From an uncultured Pelagibacteraceae bacterium (GTDB lineage Bacteria; Pseudomonadota; Alphaproteobacteria; Pelagibacterales; Pelagibacteraceae): a DNA stretch of 52,262 bases. Under the pieces are notes generated by a model that worked only from the letters and a program-made list of their open reading frames with translations, did not search any database and was not told the origin of the DNA. This document shows, in pieces, positions 18,891 to 26,476 of the stretch (its first letter is position 1; each line of letters starts with the position of its first letter). Position numbers and translations under genes: made by a program. Where the stretch lies: positions 1-52,262 of the forward strand of contig CACDXJ010000004.1 in NCBI GenBank assembly GCA_902556855.1, given 5' to 3'.

Positions 18891-19166
18891 CTAGAGCCTT
18901 ATACCCTCTTTTTTTAACAAAAATCTCTTAGTTTTTAAGCCTCCTTTGCCTGAATAGCCTCCAAGCGTTCCGTCAGATCTAATAACTCTATGGCAAGGTA
19001 TTTTGGGCGCATATGGGTTTTTTCCTATAGCATTCGCCACAGCACGTACAGCAAGCGGTTTTCCTATGGCTTTTGCAACTTGAGAATAGGTTTTCACGCT
19101 TCCACGAGGTATTTTCCTCAAATATGTCCATACTTTCAGTTGAAATTTGGTGCCAACTAGCTTCAT
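18891..19166 (-). CDS. Stand-alone alkylguanine-DNA alkyltransferase catalytic domain
   Basis: The 91-residue protein consists only of the DNA-binding/active-site domain of O6-alkylguanine-DNA alkyltransferase. It has the HTH region GSVKTYSQVAKAIGKP with the arginine finger in AVRAVANAIGKNP, then IPCHRVIRSDGTLGGYSGG-type sequence with acceptor Cys58 in PCHR. Because Cys is kept, it is not a typical alkyltransferase-like (ATL) protein, where Trp replaces it. The usual N-terminal domain of Ogt/Ada is missing. It would repair alkylated guanine by irreversible self-alkylation. Its ATG overlaps the stop of the small membrane protein gene (TAATG). Confidence 0.85.
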   Translation of the reverse strand: MKLVGTKFQLKVWTYLRKIPRGSVKTYSQVAKAIGKPLAVRAVANAIGKNPYAPKIPCHRVIRSDGTLGGYSGKGGLKTKRFLLKKEGIRL

Positions 19167-19330
19167 TAGTCAAATATTAGGTAAATTGTTAAAGATATAC
19201 CTGTTATAAGGGCTGTAATTAAGCCCAAAGCTATCATTTTTTTTCCTTTTGAACTTGAATTGCTCCAGAAGTAAGAAATTCCATAAATTACAGCTATAAA
19301 TACCACTATAGGAAGAATTATTTTAATCAT
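19166..19330 (-). CDS. Small two-helix membrane protein, unknown
   Basis: A 54-residue ORF (ATG at 19330-19328, TAA at 19168-19166) has two hydrophobic helices, IILPIVVFIAVIYGISYFW and MIALGLITALITGISLTIYL, separated by the basic hinge SNSSSKGKKM. Its stop overlaps the ATG of the alkyltransferase gene by one base, a layout seen for coupled genes throughout this window. This supports it as a real gene too short for usual cut-offs. The function is unknown. Confidence 0.6.
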   Translation of the reverse strand: MIKIILPIVVFIAVIYGISYFWSNSSSKGKKMIALGLITALITGISLTIYLIFD

Positions 19331-19350
19331 AAGCTATAAAATTATATCGA

Positions 19351-19379
19351 TTGACATCTAAAATCACTTAATATATTAC
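19351..19379 (+). promoter_or_regulatory. Candidate sigma-70 promoter of the recombinase gene
   Basis: TTGACA at 19351-19356 is a perfect -35 box; TATTAC at 19374-19379 with a 17-bp spacer can serve as -10. It points at the recombinase gene (ATG 19413) from the divergent gap. An inverted repeat TGATAA-N7-TTATCA (19383-19401) lies just downstream, where an operator would block transcription. Both are sequence matches only; AT-rich DNA makes chance matches likely. Confidence 0.35.
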
Positions 19380-19412
19380 TAATGATAATTAATTGTTATC
19401 AATAGTAATATT

Positions 19413-20366
19413 ATGAATGAGTTATTAACAGATATAAAAAAACTTCATGAGGAAACTTTGGAAAACCTCAAAAGCTCTAAAGCCAATAACACGTTGAGAG
19501 CTTATAAATCTGATTTTAAAGATTTCGGTGCTTTTTGTGCTAAGCATGGATTTAATTCAATGCCTACTGAACCTAAGGTTGTATCACTATATCTAACACA
19601 TCTTTCTGCAAATTCAAAAATAAGTACTCTAAGACGGAGGTTGGTCTCTATTAGCGTAGTTCATAAGCTTAAAGGTCATTATTTAGATACTAAGCACCCA
19701 ATTATAATTGAAAATTTAATGGGTATAAAAAGAAAAAAAGGAAGCATTCAAACAGGAAAAAAACCTATATTAATCAATCATTTAAAACAAATTATTAATG
19801 TTATTGACGAACAAAAAATTGCAAAAATTAAAAAATTAAGAAATAGAACTTTAATACTCATAGGTTTTGGAGGAGGTTTTAGACGTACAGAATTAATTTC
19901 TATTGATTATGAAGACTTAGATTTTGTTGAAGAAGGTGTAAAAATAACTCTTAAAAGGTCTAAAACAGATCAATTTGGGGAGGGTTTGATGAAAGGACTA
20001 CCCTATTTCACTAATGAAAAATATTGTCCAGTAACGAGTTTAAAAAATTGGATTAATTTGTCGAAAATAAAAACTGGTGCAATATTTAGAAGATTTTCAA
20101 AAGGCTCAGCACTTACTGCAAATAGGCTTACAGACCAATCAGTAGTATTAATAATTAAAGATTGTTTAAAATTAGCAGGTATAGAAAATCAAAATTTTTC
20201 AGGTCATAGTTTAAGATCAGGTTTTGCTACAGTAGCCGCAGAGTCTGGCGCAGACGAAAGAAGTATTATGGCGATGACGGGACATAAAACTACACAGATG
20301 GTAAGAAGATATATAAAAGAAGCAAATATTTTTAAAAATAATGCTTTAAATAAGGTAAAAATTTAG
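19413..20366 (+). CDS. Tyrosine recombinase / phage-type integrase
   Basis: The 317-residue protein has an N-terminal SAM-like core-binding domain (residues about 5-105, including NTLRAYKSDFKDFGAFC) and a C-terminal catalytic domain with the full set: Arg157 (GFRRTEL), Lys184 (SKTDQFG), His265 and Arg268 (HSLRSG), His291 (TGHKT) and nucleophile Tyr300 (RRYIKE). It looks like a site-specific integrase rather than the housekeeping XerC/XerD pair. It stands directly in front of glycosyltransferase genes, consistent with a mobile or recombining island. No att repeats could be identified by eye. The next gene starts right after its stop. Confidence 0.92.
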   Translation: MNELLTDIKKLHEETLENLKSSKANNTLRAYKSDFKDFGAFCAKHGFNSMPTEPKVVSLYLTHLSANSKISTLRRRLVSISVVHKLKGHYLDTKHPIIIENLMGIKRKKGSIQTGKKPILINHLKQIINVIDEQKIAKIKKLRNRTLILIGFGGGFRRTELISIDYEDLDFVEEGVKITLKRSKTDQFGEGLMKGLPYFTNEKYCPVTSLKNWINLSKIKTGAIFRRFSKGSALTANRLTDQSVVLIIKDCLKLAGIENQNFSGHSLRSGFATVAAESGADERSIMAMTGHKTTQMVRRYIKEANIFKNNALNKVKI

Positions 20367-21254
20367 ATGAAAAAAGAAAAAAAAAATTTAAATGATATAA
20401 CAATAATAATTGTAACATACCAAAGTCAAAATAAGGTATTAAAATTTACAAAAAAAATTCCAGAAAAAATTCCAATAATTATTGTAGATAATTCAAAAGA
20501 TTATGTACTTAAAAAAAAAATGAGCAAAAGAAACAATGTTCAAGTTTATTTAAGAGAAAAAAATCTAGGATATGGATCATCAGTAAATTACGCGGTTAAA
20601 AAGGTAAAAACAAATTACTTCTTAGCTGTACAGTGTGATGTAGAGGGCATAAATAAAAAAAGCTTAGAAACTTTTTTTTATTATGCCAAACTTCTAAAAG
20701 ACAAGTTCTCTATGATGGGGCCAAGATTTATAGACGCTCCTGTTAAGGGACACATCCAAACAAATAAAAAATATGATCACAAAAAGATTTTTTGTGTTCA
20801 TGGTTCAACTCTATTTATAAATAAAAAGAATTTTAAAAAAATAAATGGTTTTGATGAAAATTACTTTTTATATTGGGAGGAAAGAGATTTAGCCAAAAAG
20901 TTTGATAAAGTTGGATTGAATTGTTTCCAAATTAATAAAATTTGCGTAAGACATAAAAAAGGTGAATCTGTGTATACAAAATATAATCAAGAAAATATAA
21001 AATTAAATCATTTATATTCATGGCATTTTATTTGGTCTAAATACTATTTTTTTAAAAAAAATTTTGGACAATTTTTTTCAATTTTATATTTTACACCAAT
21101 AATATTAAGAGTCTTATCACGAATATTTATAACAAAATTATTTTCAGATAATAAAAAAAAACAAAAATATTTAATTAGATGGCACGGGTTAAAAACTTCC
21201 TTACTTGGAAGAAAATCTTACATAAGATTAGATAATATTAAATCAATAATATAG
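20367..21254 (+). CDS. GT2 family glycosyltransferase (rhamnosyltransferase-like)
   Basis: The 295-residue protein has a GT-A fold start (ITIIIVTYQSQNKVLKF), a nucleotide-sugar region IIIVDNSKD, the NLGYGSSVNYAVKK segment, AVQCDVEG at the DxD position, and GFDENYFLYWEERDLAKKF with the catalytic-base-like acidic pair. These are features of rhamnosyl- and related transferases acting on the cytosolic side of the membrane in glycan assembly. Its ATG follows the recombinase stop without a gap, and it is convergent with the RfbH-like gene (12 bp overlap). Confidence 0.9.
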   Translation: MKKEKKNLNDITIIIVTYQSQNKVLKFTKKIPEKIPIIIVDNSKDYVLKKKMSKRNNVQVYLREKNLGYGSSVNYAVKKVKTNYFLAVQCDVEGINKKSLETFFYYAKLLKDKFSMMGPRFIDAPVKGHIQTNKKYDHKKIFCVHGSTLFINKKNFKKINGFDENYFLYWEERDLAKKFDKVGLNCFQINKICVRHKKGESVYTKYNQENIKLNHLYSWHFIWSKYYFFKKNFGQFFSILYFTPIILRVLSRIFITKLFSDNKKKQKYLIRWHGLKTSLLGRKSYIRLDNIKSII

Positions 21255-22445
21255 TTTAATAAATTTCTCTATATTAGTTTTAATAAATTTAATATCATTT
21301 TCAGATAGCCCATGATGACAGCCGATTAAAATCCCATTTTTCATTATATTGTTAGCATTTATTGAAGCTTTAGGATGTTTTTTAAATTTCTTTTTTCTCA
21401 TTATAGGTTGTCTTAAAATATTTCCAGTAAAAATAGTTCGCGTTTGAATATTTCTTTTTTCTAAATAAATTTGTAAATCCTTTCTTTGAAATTTCAATTT
21501 ATCTTTAAGTATTATAGGGTATGCTAACCAACCAGTTTTAATATCTTTATTTTGATCGGGTAAATCAAATATGTTGTTAAATTTTAAAAAAAATTTTTTA
21601 AGACTCAGAAAATTTCTTTCACGTAAAGATATATTTTTATTAAGTTTTTTTAATTGCACAAGTGCAAAAGCTGCAGATAATTCAGAAGGTAAAAAATTAT
21701 ACCCCATTTCAGAAAAAATATATTTTCCATCATATGGAATACCATCTACTTTTTTGTTGAATCTTAATCTTATTCCTTCAGACTCGTTGAAAGTCGCTGA
21801 GGATCTCCCCCAACCTCTTAATAATTTAGCTCTTTGATATAATTTAAAATCATTAAAACAAACTATTCCACCGAATCCAGCACCTGTAATTATATGAGAA
21901 GCATACATACTATTAGTTACTACGTCACTACAATCACCAAAATTTTTATTCTTTTTATACTTATAACCTATGGTATCAGCAGAGTCCTCAATAACTTTAA
22001 GTTTATATTTTTTTGCAATTTGTTTAATTTTTTTCCAGTTTGGTAGGTTTCCTAGCAAATTTGGTATTATTATAGCTGAGGTATTCTTATTAATAGATTT
22101 TTCAATCTGATTTGTGTTTGCTACAAAACTTTTTTCTTCAACATCTATAAAGTGAGGTACTAATCCTAATTGATATATTGGAGATACAGTTGTAGAAAAA
22201 GTTAATGTCGGAGTTATTATTTCACTTCCTTTTTTTAGGTTTAGTGAGTCCAATGCTAGTAGATTTGCAGACGATCCCGAATTAACCATAAGTCCGTATT
22301 TTTTTCCAAAAAGCCTTGCAATTTTATATTCAAGTTCTTTAACACTAGGTCCATCAATCAAAGATAAAGATTTTTTCTTTAATACATTAATTGCAGCATT
22401 AATTTCCGCTTTTCCATATACAGCTTTTCCATAAAAAATTTTCAT
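21243..22445 (-). CDS. RfbH/ColD-like PLP-dependent sugar enzyme (DegT/DnrJ/EryC1/StrS family), His for Lys
   Basis: The 400-residue protein has the aspartate aminotransferase-like fold of DegT sugar enzymes: NSGSSANLLALDSL, ITPTLTFSTTVSPI, VIEDSADTIG. At the position of the PLP-anchoring Lys it has His184 (SMYASHIITGAGFGG), as in the 3-dehydratases ColD and RfbH/DdhC/E1. The block RGWGRSS to YIFSEMGYNFLPSELSAAFAL aligns with the RfbH type, but the cysteines of the E1 [2Fe-2S] site are absent. Likely role: C3 deoxygenation of a nucleotide 4-keto-6-deoxysugar for surface glycan (inference). Partner dehydratase and reductase genes are not in the window. Confidence 0.85.
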   Translation of the reverse strand: MKIFYGKAVYGKAEINAAINVLKKKSLSLIDGPSVKELEYKIARLFGKKYGLMVNSGSSANLLALDSLNLKKGSEIITPTLTFSTTVSPIYQLGLVPHFIDVEEKSFVANTNQIEKSINKNTSAIIIPNLLGNLPNWKKIKQIAKKYKLKVIEDSADTIGYKYKKNKNFGDCSDVVTNSMYASHIITGAGFGGIVCFNDFKLYQRAKLLRGWGRSSATFNESEGIRLRFNKKVDGIPYDGKYIFSEMGYNFLPSELSAAFALVQLKKLNKNISLRERNFLSLKKFFLKFNNIFDLPDQNKDIKTGWLAYPIILKDKLKFQRKDLQIYLEKRNIQTRTIFTGNILRQPIMRKKKFKKHPKASINANNIMKNGILIGCHHGLSENDIKFIKTNIEKFIKLYY

Positions 22446-23305
22446 TAATGAGCTCTATTATAAAATTTATTTACTATAATCAAATATAAAAAACTTATTT
22501 TACATTTTAAAAAATCATAATAATACGTAAAACTTTTTGTTGGTGTAGATAATTCTCCTTTAAAAGGCAAATCTGATTTTAAGTAATGTTTTTTAAAGAA
22601 CTTAATAGATATACCCCATTTCATTAGAAACGTCTTAGCTCCATCATTCCACGCTTTTTTTCTTAAAGAAAGCGAGGAAAAATGATAAACTCTACAATTA
22701 CCTAATCCTTTGAAAAGCCTCACTCCAATTTTCCAAAGTTTCATATTAAAATCTGGATCAGATCCTAGCCCAGGTGTAAATTCTTCACTAAAACCTTCTA
22801 CTTTATTCCATGTTTTTAGAGGTATTAACGATGGTTGCCAATGAGTTCCCTGAAAGTTTTCGAATTGGATTTTTGGCAATTCTTTTAAAAGTTTTTCTTC
22901 ATTAAAATCTTTAATGTTATTCCCGCAGTCAAGGTTGATGTAAGATTTAAATGGTTGAACCATTGTTCCCGATAAAAAAAAATCATAATTTTTTGGTAAT
23001 TTCTTTAATTCATCTTCAAAAACCACATCCCATTTTGGGCAAAAATACATATCATCATGAGCTAAAATTATATACTCTTTCGTAGCTTTTTTTACTGCTT
23101 CATTAAAAGCTACACAAACGCCAGAATTTTTTTTACTAAATGTTGTCTTATAATTCTGTGATTTTAAAAATTCTAATGTTCCATCTATTCCTTCATTTAT
23201 ATGAATAATTATTTCATGGTTATATTTAGAGTTTTTTCTTATACTCATTAAACATAACCTTAGATAATCTAAGTTATTAAAAGTTGGAATTATGATTGAA
23301 AACAT
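22445..23305 (-). CDS. GT2 family glycosyltransferase
   Basis: It starts with the GT-A hallmark MFSIIIPTFNNLDYLRLCL and continues with HEIIIHINEGIDGTLEFL, GVCVAFNEAVKKATKEYIILAHDDMYFCP (acidic metal-binding DD) and EGFSEEFTPGLGSDPDFNMKLW. The ATG at 23305 shares one base with the upstream stop (TAATG) and is preferred over an in-frame TTG at 23317. It probably transfers a sugar in the same glycan pathway as its neighbours. The sugar donor and acceptor cannot be read from sequence. Confidence 0.88.
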   Translation of the reverse strand: MFSIIIPTFNNLDYLRLCLMSIRKNSKYNHEIIIHINEGIDGTLEFLKSQNYKTTFSKKNSGVCVAFNEAVKKATKEYIILAHDDMYFCPKWDVVFEDELKKLPKNYDFFLSGTMVQPFKSYINLDCGNNIKDFNEEKLLKELPKIQFENFQGTHWQPSLIPLKTWNKVEGFSEEFTPGLGSDPDFNMKLWKIGVRLFKGLGNCRVYHFSSLSLRKKAWNDGAKTFLMKWGISIKFFKKHYLKSDLPFKGELSTPTKSFTYYYDFLKCKISFLYLIIVNKFYNRAH

Positions 23306-25434
23306 TAATATTCCCAAAAATATTTTTTATTTTTTTTAAAATCTAAACATTTATTGATTATAAATTCTGCTACTAAATTAGAATTAAAATATTTCATATA
23401 TTTAGCCTTTCCTTTTTGAGCAATAGACTTCCTCAATTTATCATCATTCGCTATTCTTTTTATTTTTTCTGATAAATCATTAATATTTTTGTAAAAAACC
23501 ATTTCTTTATTATTAAAAAAATTTCGATATTGCGTTTTCTCGTCTATAAGACACACTAAACCATTGCCTACAATTTGAGTAATTCTATCACTACTATAAT
23601 ATTTTATAGTTTCTCCCCTACTCAAATTTAAACCCATTTTAGCATTGGAAATTGTTTTAAAGTAATGATCAGCCCAAATAGGCTGAATTTTGCCAATTCC
23701 ATATATATCAAATTTTATATCGGGTGTTTTATTTGTAAGATTATTCAAAAAAGTTATTCTATCATCAGTTTTTCCAGATTTTAAAACTCCTCTATGAACC
23801 CCATGACTTAAAGCAAAAAAAACATCTACATTACAAGATTTTTTAAAATTATCTAAAATTTCAAATGACTTATCTGATGGATTAGGAATATAAAAACTTT
23901 TTTTATTTTTAAGAAAATTTAGAACATCAGGGCTTGTTGTAAGGAAAGTGGAGTCAACAACATTTATCTTGTCAAGTATTCTATCTTTATTTCTTTCATA
24001 ATCAGGGCCTTTTTTATTTAAAGGATCTAAAAACCATTGTCCAAATCGTGCATTAGGATAATCCTCTTTTAACTCTCGAATTTGATCAGCAGAAATTAAA
24101 TCTGCATGACCAAGAATTATTAAATCTGGTTTGTAATTGTAACAGGTTTTTTTTAATTTATTATTTAAAGTTTTAGCTCCTTTCAGATCACCTAAACCTT
24201 TATAATATTTTTGGATATCTCGGTCACTAAAACCTAAAACACTGTGTCCTAGTCTTATAAAACCATTATTAATTCTTCTTCCTGTATTAAAAAATAGTCT
24301 ACCGTCTAATCTTTCATTAAAATTTGTAATATGTAAAATTCTAAGATTTTCTAGATTTTTTTTCGTATTAAAAAAATTAATATTTTGAAATTTTTCAGAT
24401 CTAAAATTATCTATTTTTTTTGTTATAAACTCATGAGTTAAATAAAAATTTTTTAAAGATAATGTTTGAAGACTCTTCCTTAACTTATTATTTTTGATCA
24501 AATTTGATATAGTGTTTTCTAAATTTTTTACAGAGAGTTTTTTTAAAATTTTTGCGTTTGTAACAGTTTCGGGAAGCCCACCTTTATCAGTTATAATCAC
24601 TGCACATCCATTAGCAGAAGCCTCTAAACTTGTTCTACCAAAGGGCTCTTCCCATCTAGAGCAAGCAACTGCTATACTAGTCTTTTTAAATATGTCTAAA
24701 ACCTTTTCATGATTTAAAAATCCAAGTATATCAGCATTTTTATGATCCAAAATAATCTTTTCTCTTTTTTCATCACCTATAACTTTTGCTTGCCAATTAG
24801 GAAATCTATTTAATATTTTTTTAATTGATTTAGCAAAAATATCATAACCTTTTGCAGAATTAAGTTTACCTACAAATGTAATCCATTTTTTTTTTTCTTT
24901 AATTATAGAGGGATTGTTTTTTTTTGCAGATTGAAAAAAAACGACAAGTTTTTCACTATTAACAAATTTATTTTCAAGTCCATCAAGGAATCTTTTTTTA
25001 GACCAATTACTATTGAAAATAATCTTATAACAATTCTTTAGTAAATTTTTTCTATCTTCAATTGTTTTAGAACCATCCATAGATAATGGATCGTTGTGAA
25101 AATAAAGTGCTAATACTTTATTATCAATTTTTTTTTTTAACAAATTAATATAACTTGGTCTATTGTGAACTTCAATAATTGAAAAATTAAATTTATTTTG
25201 TAGTTGAATAAATTTATTTACATATGCTTTAGTTTGACTTCTAAAAGGATTATTAAATAAATTTATATTTTCGTATTTAAGATTAAACTTTTTTTTAAAA
25301 GAAGTATTTCCAAAAACAGTAATATCTTTCTTGAATTTACTATTTATACTTGTCTCATTCACGAAAAGAGAAACTGCCCCAGGGTAATCTGGTGAAAAGT
25401 TTTCTTTATAAGGTAACAAAATCGCTATTTTCAT
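23305..25434 (-). CDS. Two-domain glycosyltransferase: GT4 domain fused to CgeB-like GT-B domain
   Basis: The 709 residues fall into two GT-B units. Residues 1 to about 345 are a GT4 transferase: FVGKLNSAKGYDIF in the hinge, then SRWEEPFGRTSLEASANGCAVIITDKGG with the E-x7-E motif. From about residue 370 (LRILHITNFNERLDGRLFF) a second unit resembles CgeB/YkvP-like transferases: PDLIILGHADLI, FGQWFLDP, YIPNPSD, GLNLSRGETIKYYSSDRITQIVGNG. Such fusions usually add two successive sugars or one sugar plus a processive step. It starts 4 bp inside the end of the GIY-YIG gene. Confidence 0.85.
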   Translation of the reverse strand: MKIAILLPYKENFSPDYPGAVSLFVNETSINSKFKKDITVFGNTSFKKKFNLKYENINLFNNPFRSQTKAYVNKFIQLQNKFNFSIIEVHNRPSYINLLKKKIDNKVLALYFHNDPLSMDGSKTIEDRKNLLKNCYKIIFNSNWSKKRFLDGLENKFVNSEKLVVFFQSAKKNNPSIIKEKKKWITFVGKLNSAKGYDIFAKSIKKILNRFPNWQAKVIGDEKREKIILDHKNADILGFLNHEKVLDIFKKTSIAVACSRWEEPFGRTSLEASANGCAVIITDKGGLPETVTNAKILKKLSVKNLENTISNLIKNNKLRKSLQTLSLKNFYLTHEFITKKIDNFRSEKFQNINFFNTKKNLENLRILHITNFNERLDGRLFFNTGRRINNGFIRLGHSVLGFSDRDIQKYYKGLGDLKGAKTLNNKLKKTCYNYKPDLIILGHADLISADQIRELKEDYPNARFGQWFLDPLNKKGPDYERNKDRILDKINVVDSTFLTTSPDVLNFLKNKKSFYIPNPSDKSFEILDNFKKSCNVDVFFALSHGVHRGVLKSGKTDDRITFLNNLTNKTPDIKFDIYGIGKIQPIWADHYFKTISNAKMGLNLSRGETIKYYSSDRITQIVGNGLVCLIDEKTQYRNFFNNKEMVFYKNINDLSEKIKRIANDDKLRKSIAQKGKAKYMKYFNSNLVAEFIINKCLDFKKNKKYFWEY

Positions 25435-25679
25435 TTACTTTTCTTTTTTAATTTGGTTCTTAATTTTCTATTCTTCTTTATATAATATTCTCGAGAAATT
25501 GCCTCTTTTTTTGAATAAAGTTTTTCTTTATATATAAGTTTCCATTTTCTACCTCTTGTAAATTTCGCTCCTTTTCCTGTGTTATGAAGTTTGATTCTTT
25601 TTTTTAAATTATTTGTGTATCCAACATAAGTAACAGGACGCTCGCTCATTGACTTGAGCATATAAACATAGAAAGTCAT
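25431..25679 (-). CDS. GIY-YIG domain protein (UPF0213-like)
   Basis: The 82-residue protein is a single GIY-YIG nuclease-like domain: YVYMLKS (GIY position), TYVGYTNNLKKRIKLHN (YIG position with the family Arg) and a conserved Glu in SREYYIKK. Its charged C-terminus is lysine-rich. Stand-alone members of the YhbQ/UPF0213 type are common and mostly uncharacterised; some cut DNA. It lies between the aldolase gene (5 bp away) and the large glycosyltransferase on the minus strand, at the edge of the glycan island. Confidence 0.82.
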   Translation of the reverse strand: MTFYVYMLKSMSERPVTYVGYTNNLKKRIKLHNTGKGAKFTRGRKWKLIYKEKLYSKKEAISREYYIKKNRKLRTKLKKKSK

Positions 25680-25684
25680 TATTA

Positions 25685-26476
25685 TTAATAGCCTTTAGCG
25701 TCAGAGCCTTTTTTTAAACCTTTTACTTTTTCTATAGCGCTCTTTGCGCCTGCACTCATAAATCTTTGATCTGATCCAACCGTAACTAAATTAAAGCCTT
25801 TTGAAATCATCTTTTGTGCATACTCAGCTGATCCATTGTGTATACCTGTAAATAAATTTCTTTTTTTTGCTGCTTCTAAAATTTTAAGTATTTCCTTATA
25901 AACTCTTGTGTCTTCAGGTTTATCAAAACCAGGCTCCTCGCCTAGTGCTAAACTTAAATCTGCAGGTCCTATATAAATACCGTCAAGGTTAGGTGTATCT
26001 AGTATTTCTTCAAGTTTTTCTAAAGCCTCTTTTGTTTCAATCATAGCTAATTTTAAAATTTCATCATCTGCATGTTTTGCGTAATCAGTACCACCGTACA
26101 ATAATCCTCTAATTGGCCCAAAACTTCTATAGCCTTTGGGCGGGTATAAACAAGCCTGTACAAAATTTTCAGCTTCTTTTTTATTGCTTACCATTGGACA
26201 AATAATACCATAACAACCTGCATCAAGAATTTTCATTATTTGACCGGGTTCATTCCAATTTACTCTAGCTAAAGGGGTAACATTAGTAGTTGAAATAGCT
26301 TGAAGCATATTTAAAGAATTTGAATAATCTATTACTCCATGTTGCATGTCTATTGTGCAGGAGTCCCATCCTTGATTAACCATTACTTCTGCTGAAAAAG
26401 CACTTGGTATTTGCAACCAACCATTTACAATTGGTTTTCCTTCTTTAAACATTTGTTTTAATTTATTTTTTCTCAT
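25685..26476 (-). CDS. HpcH/HpaI family class II aldolase
   Basis: The 263-residue TIM-barrel enzyme has the family blocks IDMQHGVIDY, PLARVNWNEPGQIMKILDAGCYGIICPMV, the metal-ligand Glu in AMIETKEAL, IYIGPADLSLALG with Asp ligand, and the GFNLVTVGSD end. Members cleave 2-oxo-4-hydroxy acids to pyruvate and an aldehyde with a divalent metal. It overlaps the aldehyde dehydrogenase gene by 4 bp (ATGA), so aldolase and dehydrogenase probably act in sequence. Beside iolD/E/G, it may cleave a cyclitol-derived keto acid (inference). Start at ATG 26476. Confidence 0.9.
   Translation of the reverse strand: MRKNKLKQMFKEGKPIVNGWLQIPSAFSAEVMVNQGWDSCTIDMQHGVIDYSNSLNMLQAISTTNVTPLARVNWNEPGQIMKILDAGCYGIICPMVSNKKEAENFVQACLYPPKGYRSFGPIRGLLYGGTDYAKHADDEILKLAMIETKEALEKLEEILDTPNLDGIYIGPADLSLALGEEPGFDKPEDTRVYKEILKILEAAKKRNLFTGIHNGSAEYAQKMISKGFNLVTVGSDQRFMSAGAKSAIEKVKGLKKGSDAKGY

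Noticed and set aside
19383-19401. TGATAA-N7-TTATCA as a Fur box
   Set aside because: The half-site spacing is wrong for the 7-1-7 or 6-6-1-6 Fur pattern and AT-rich DNA gives many such matches; kept only as a possible operator of unknown protein.
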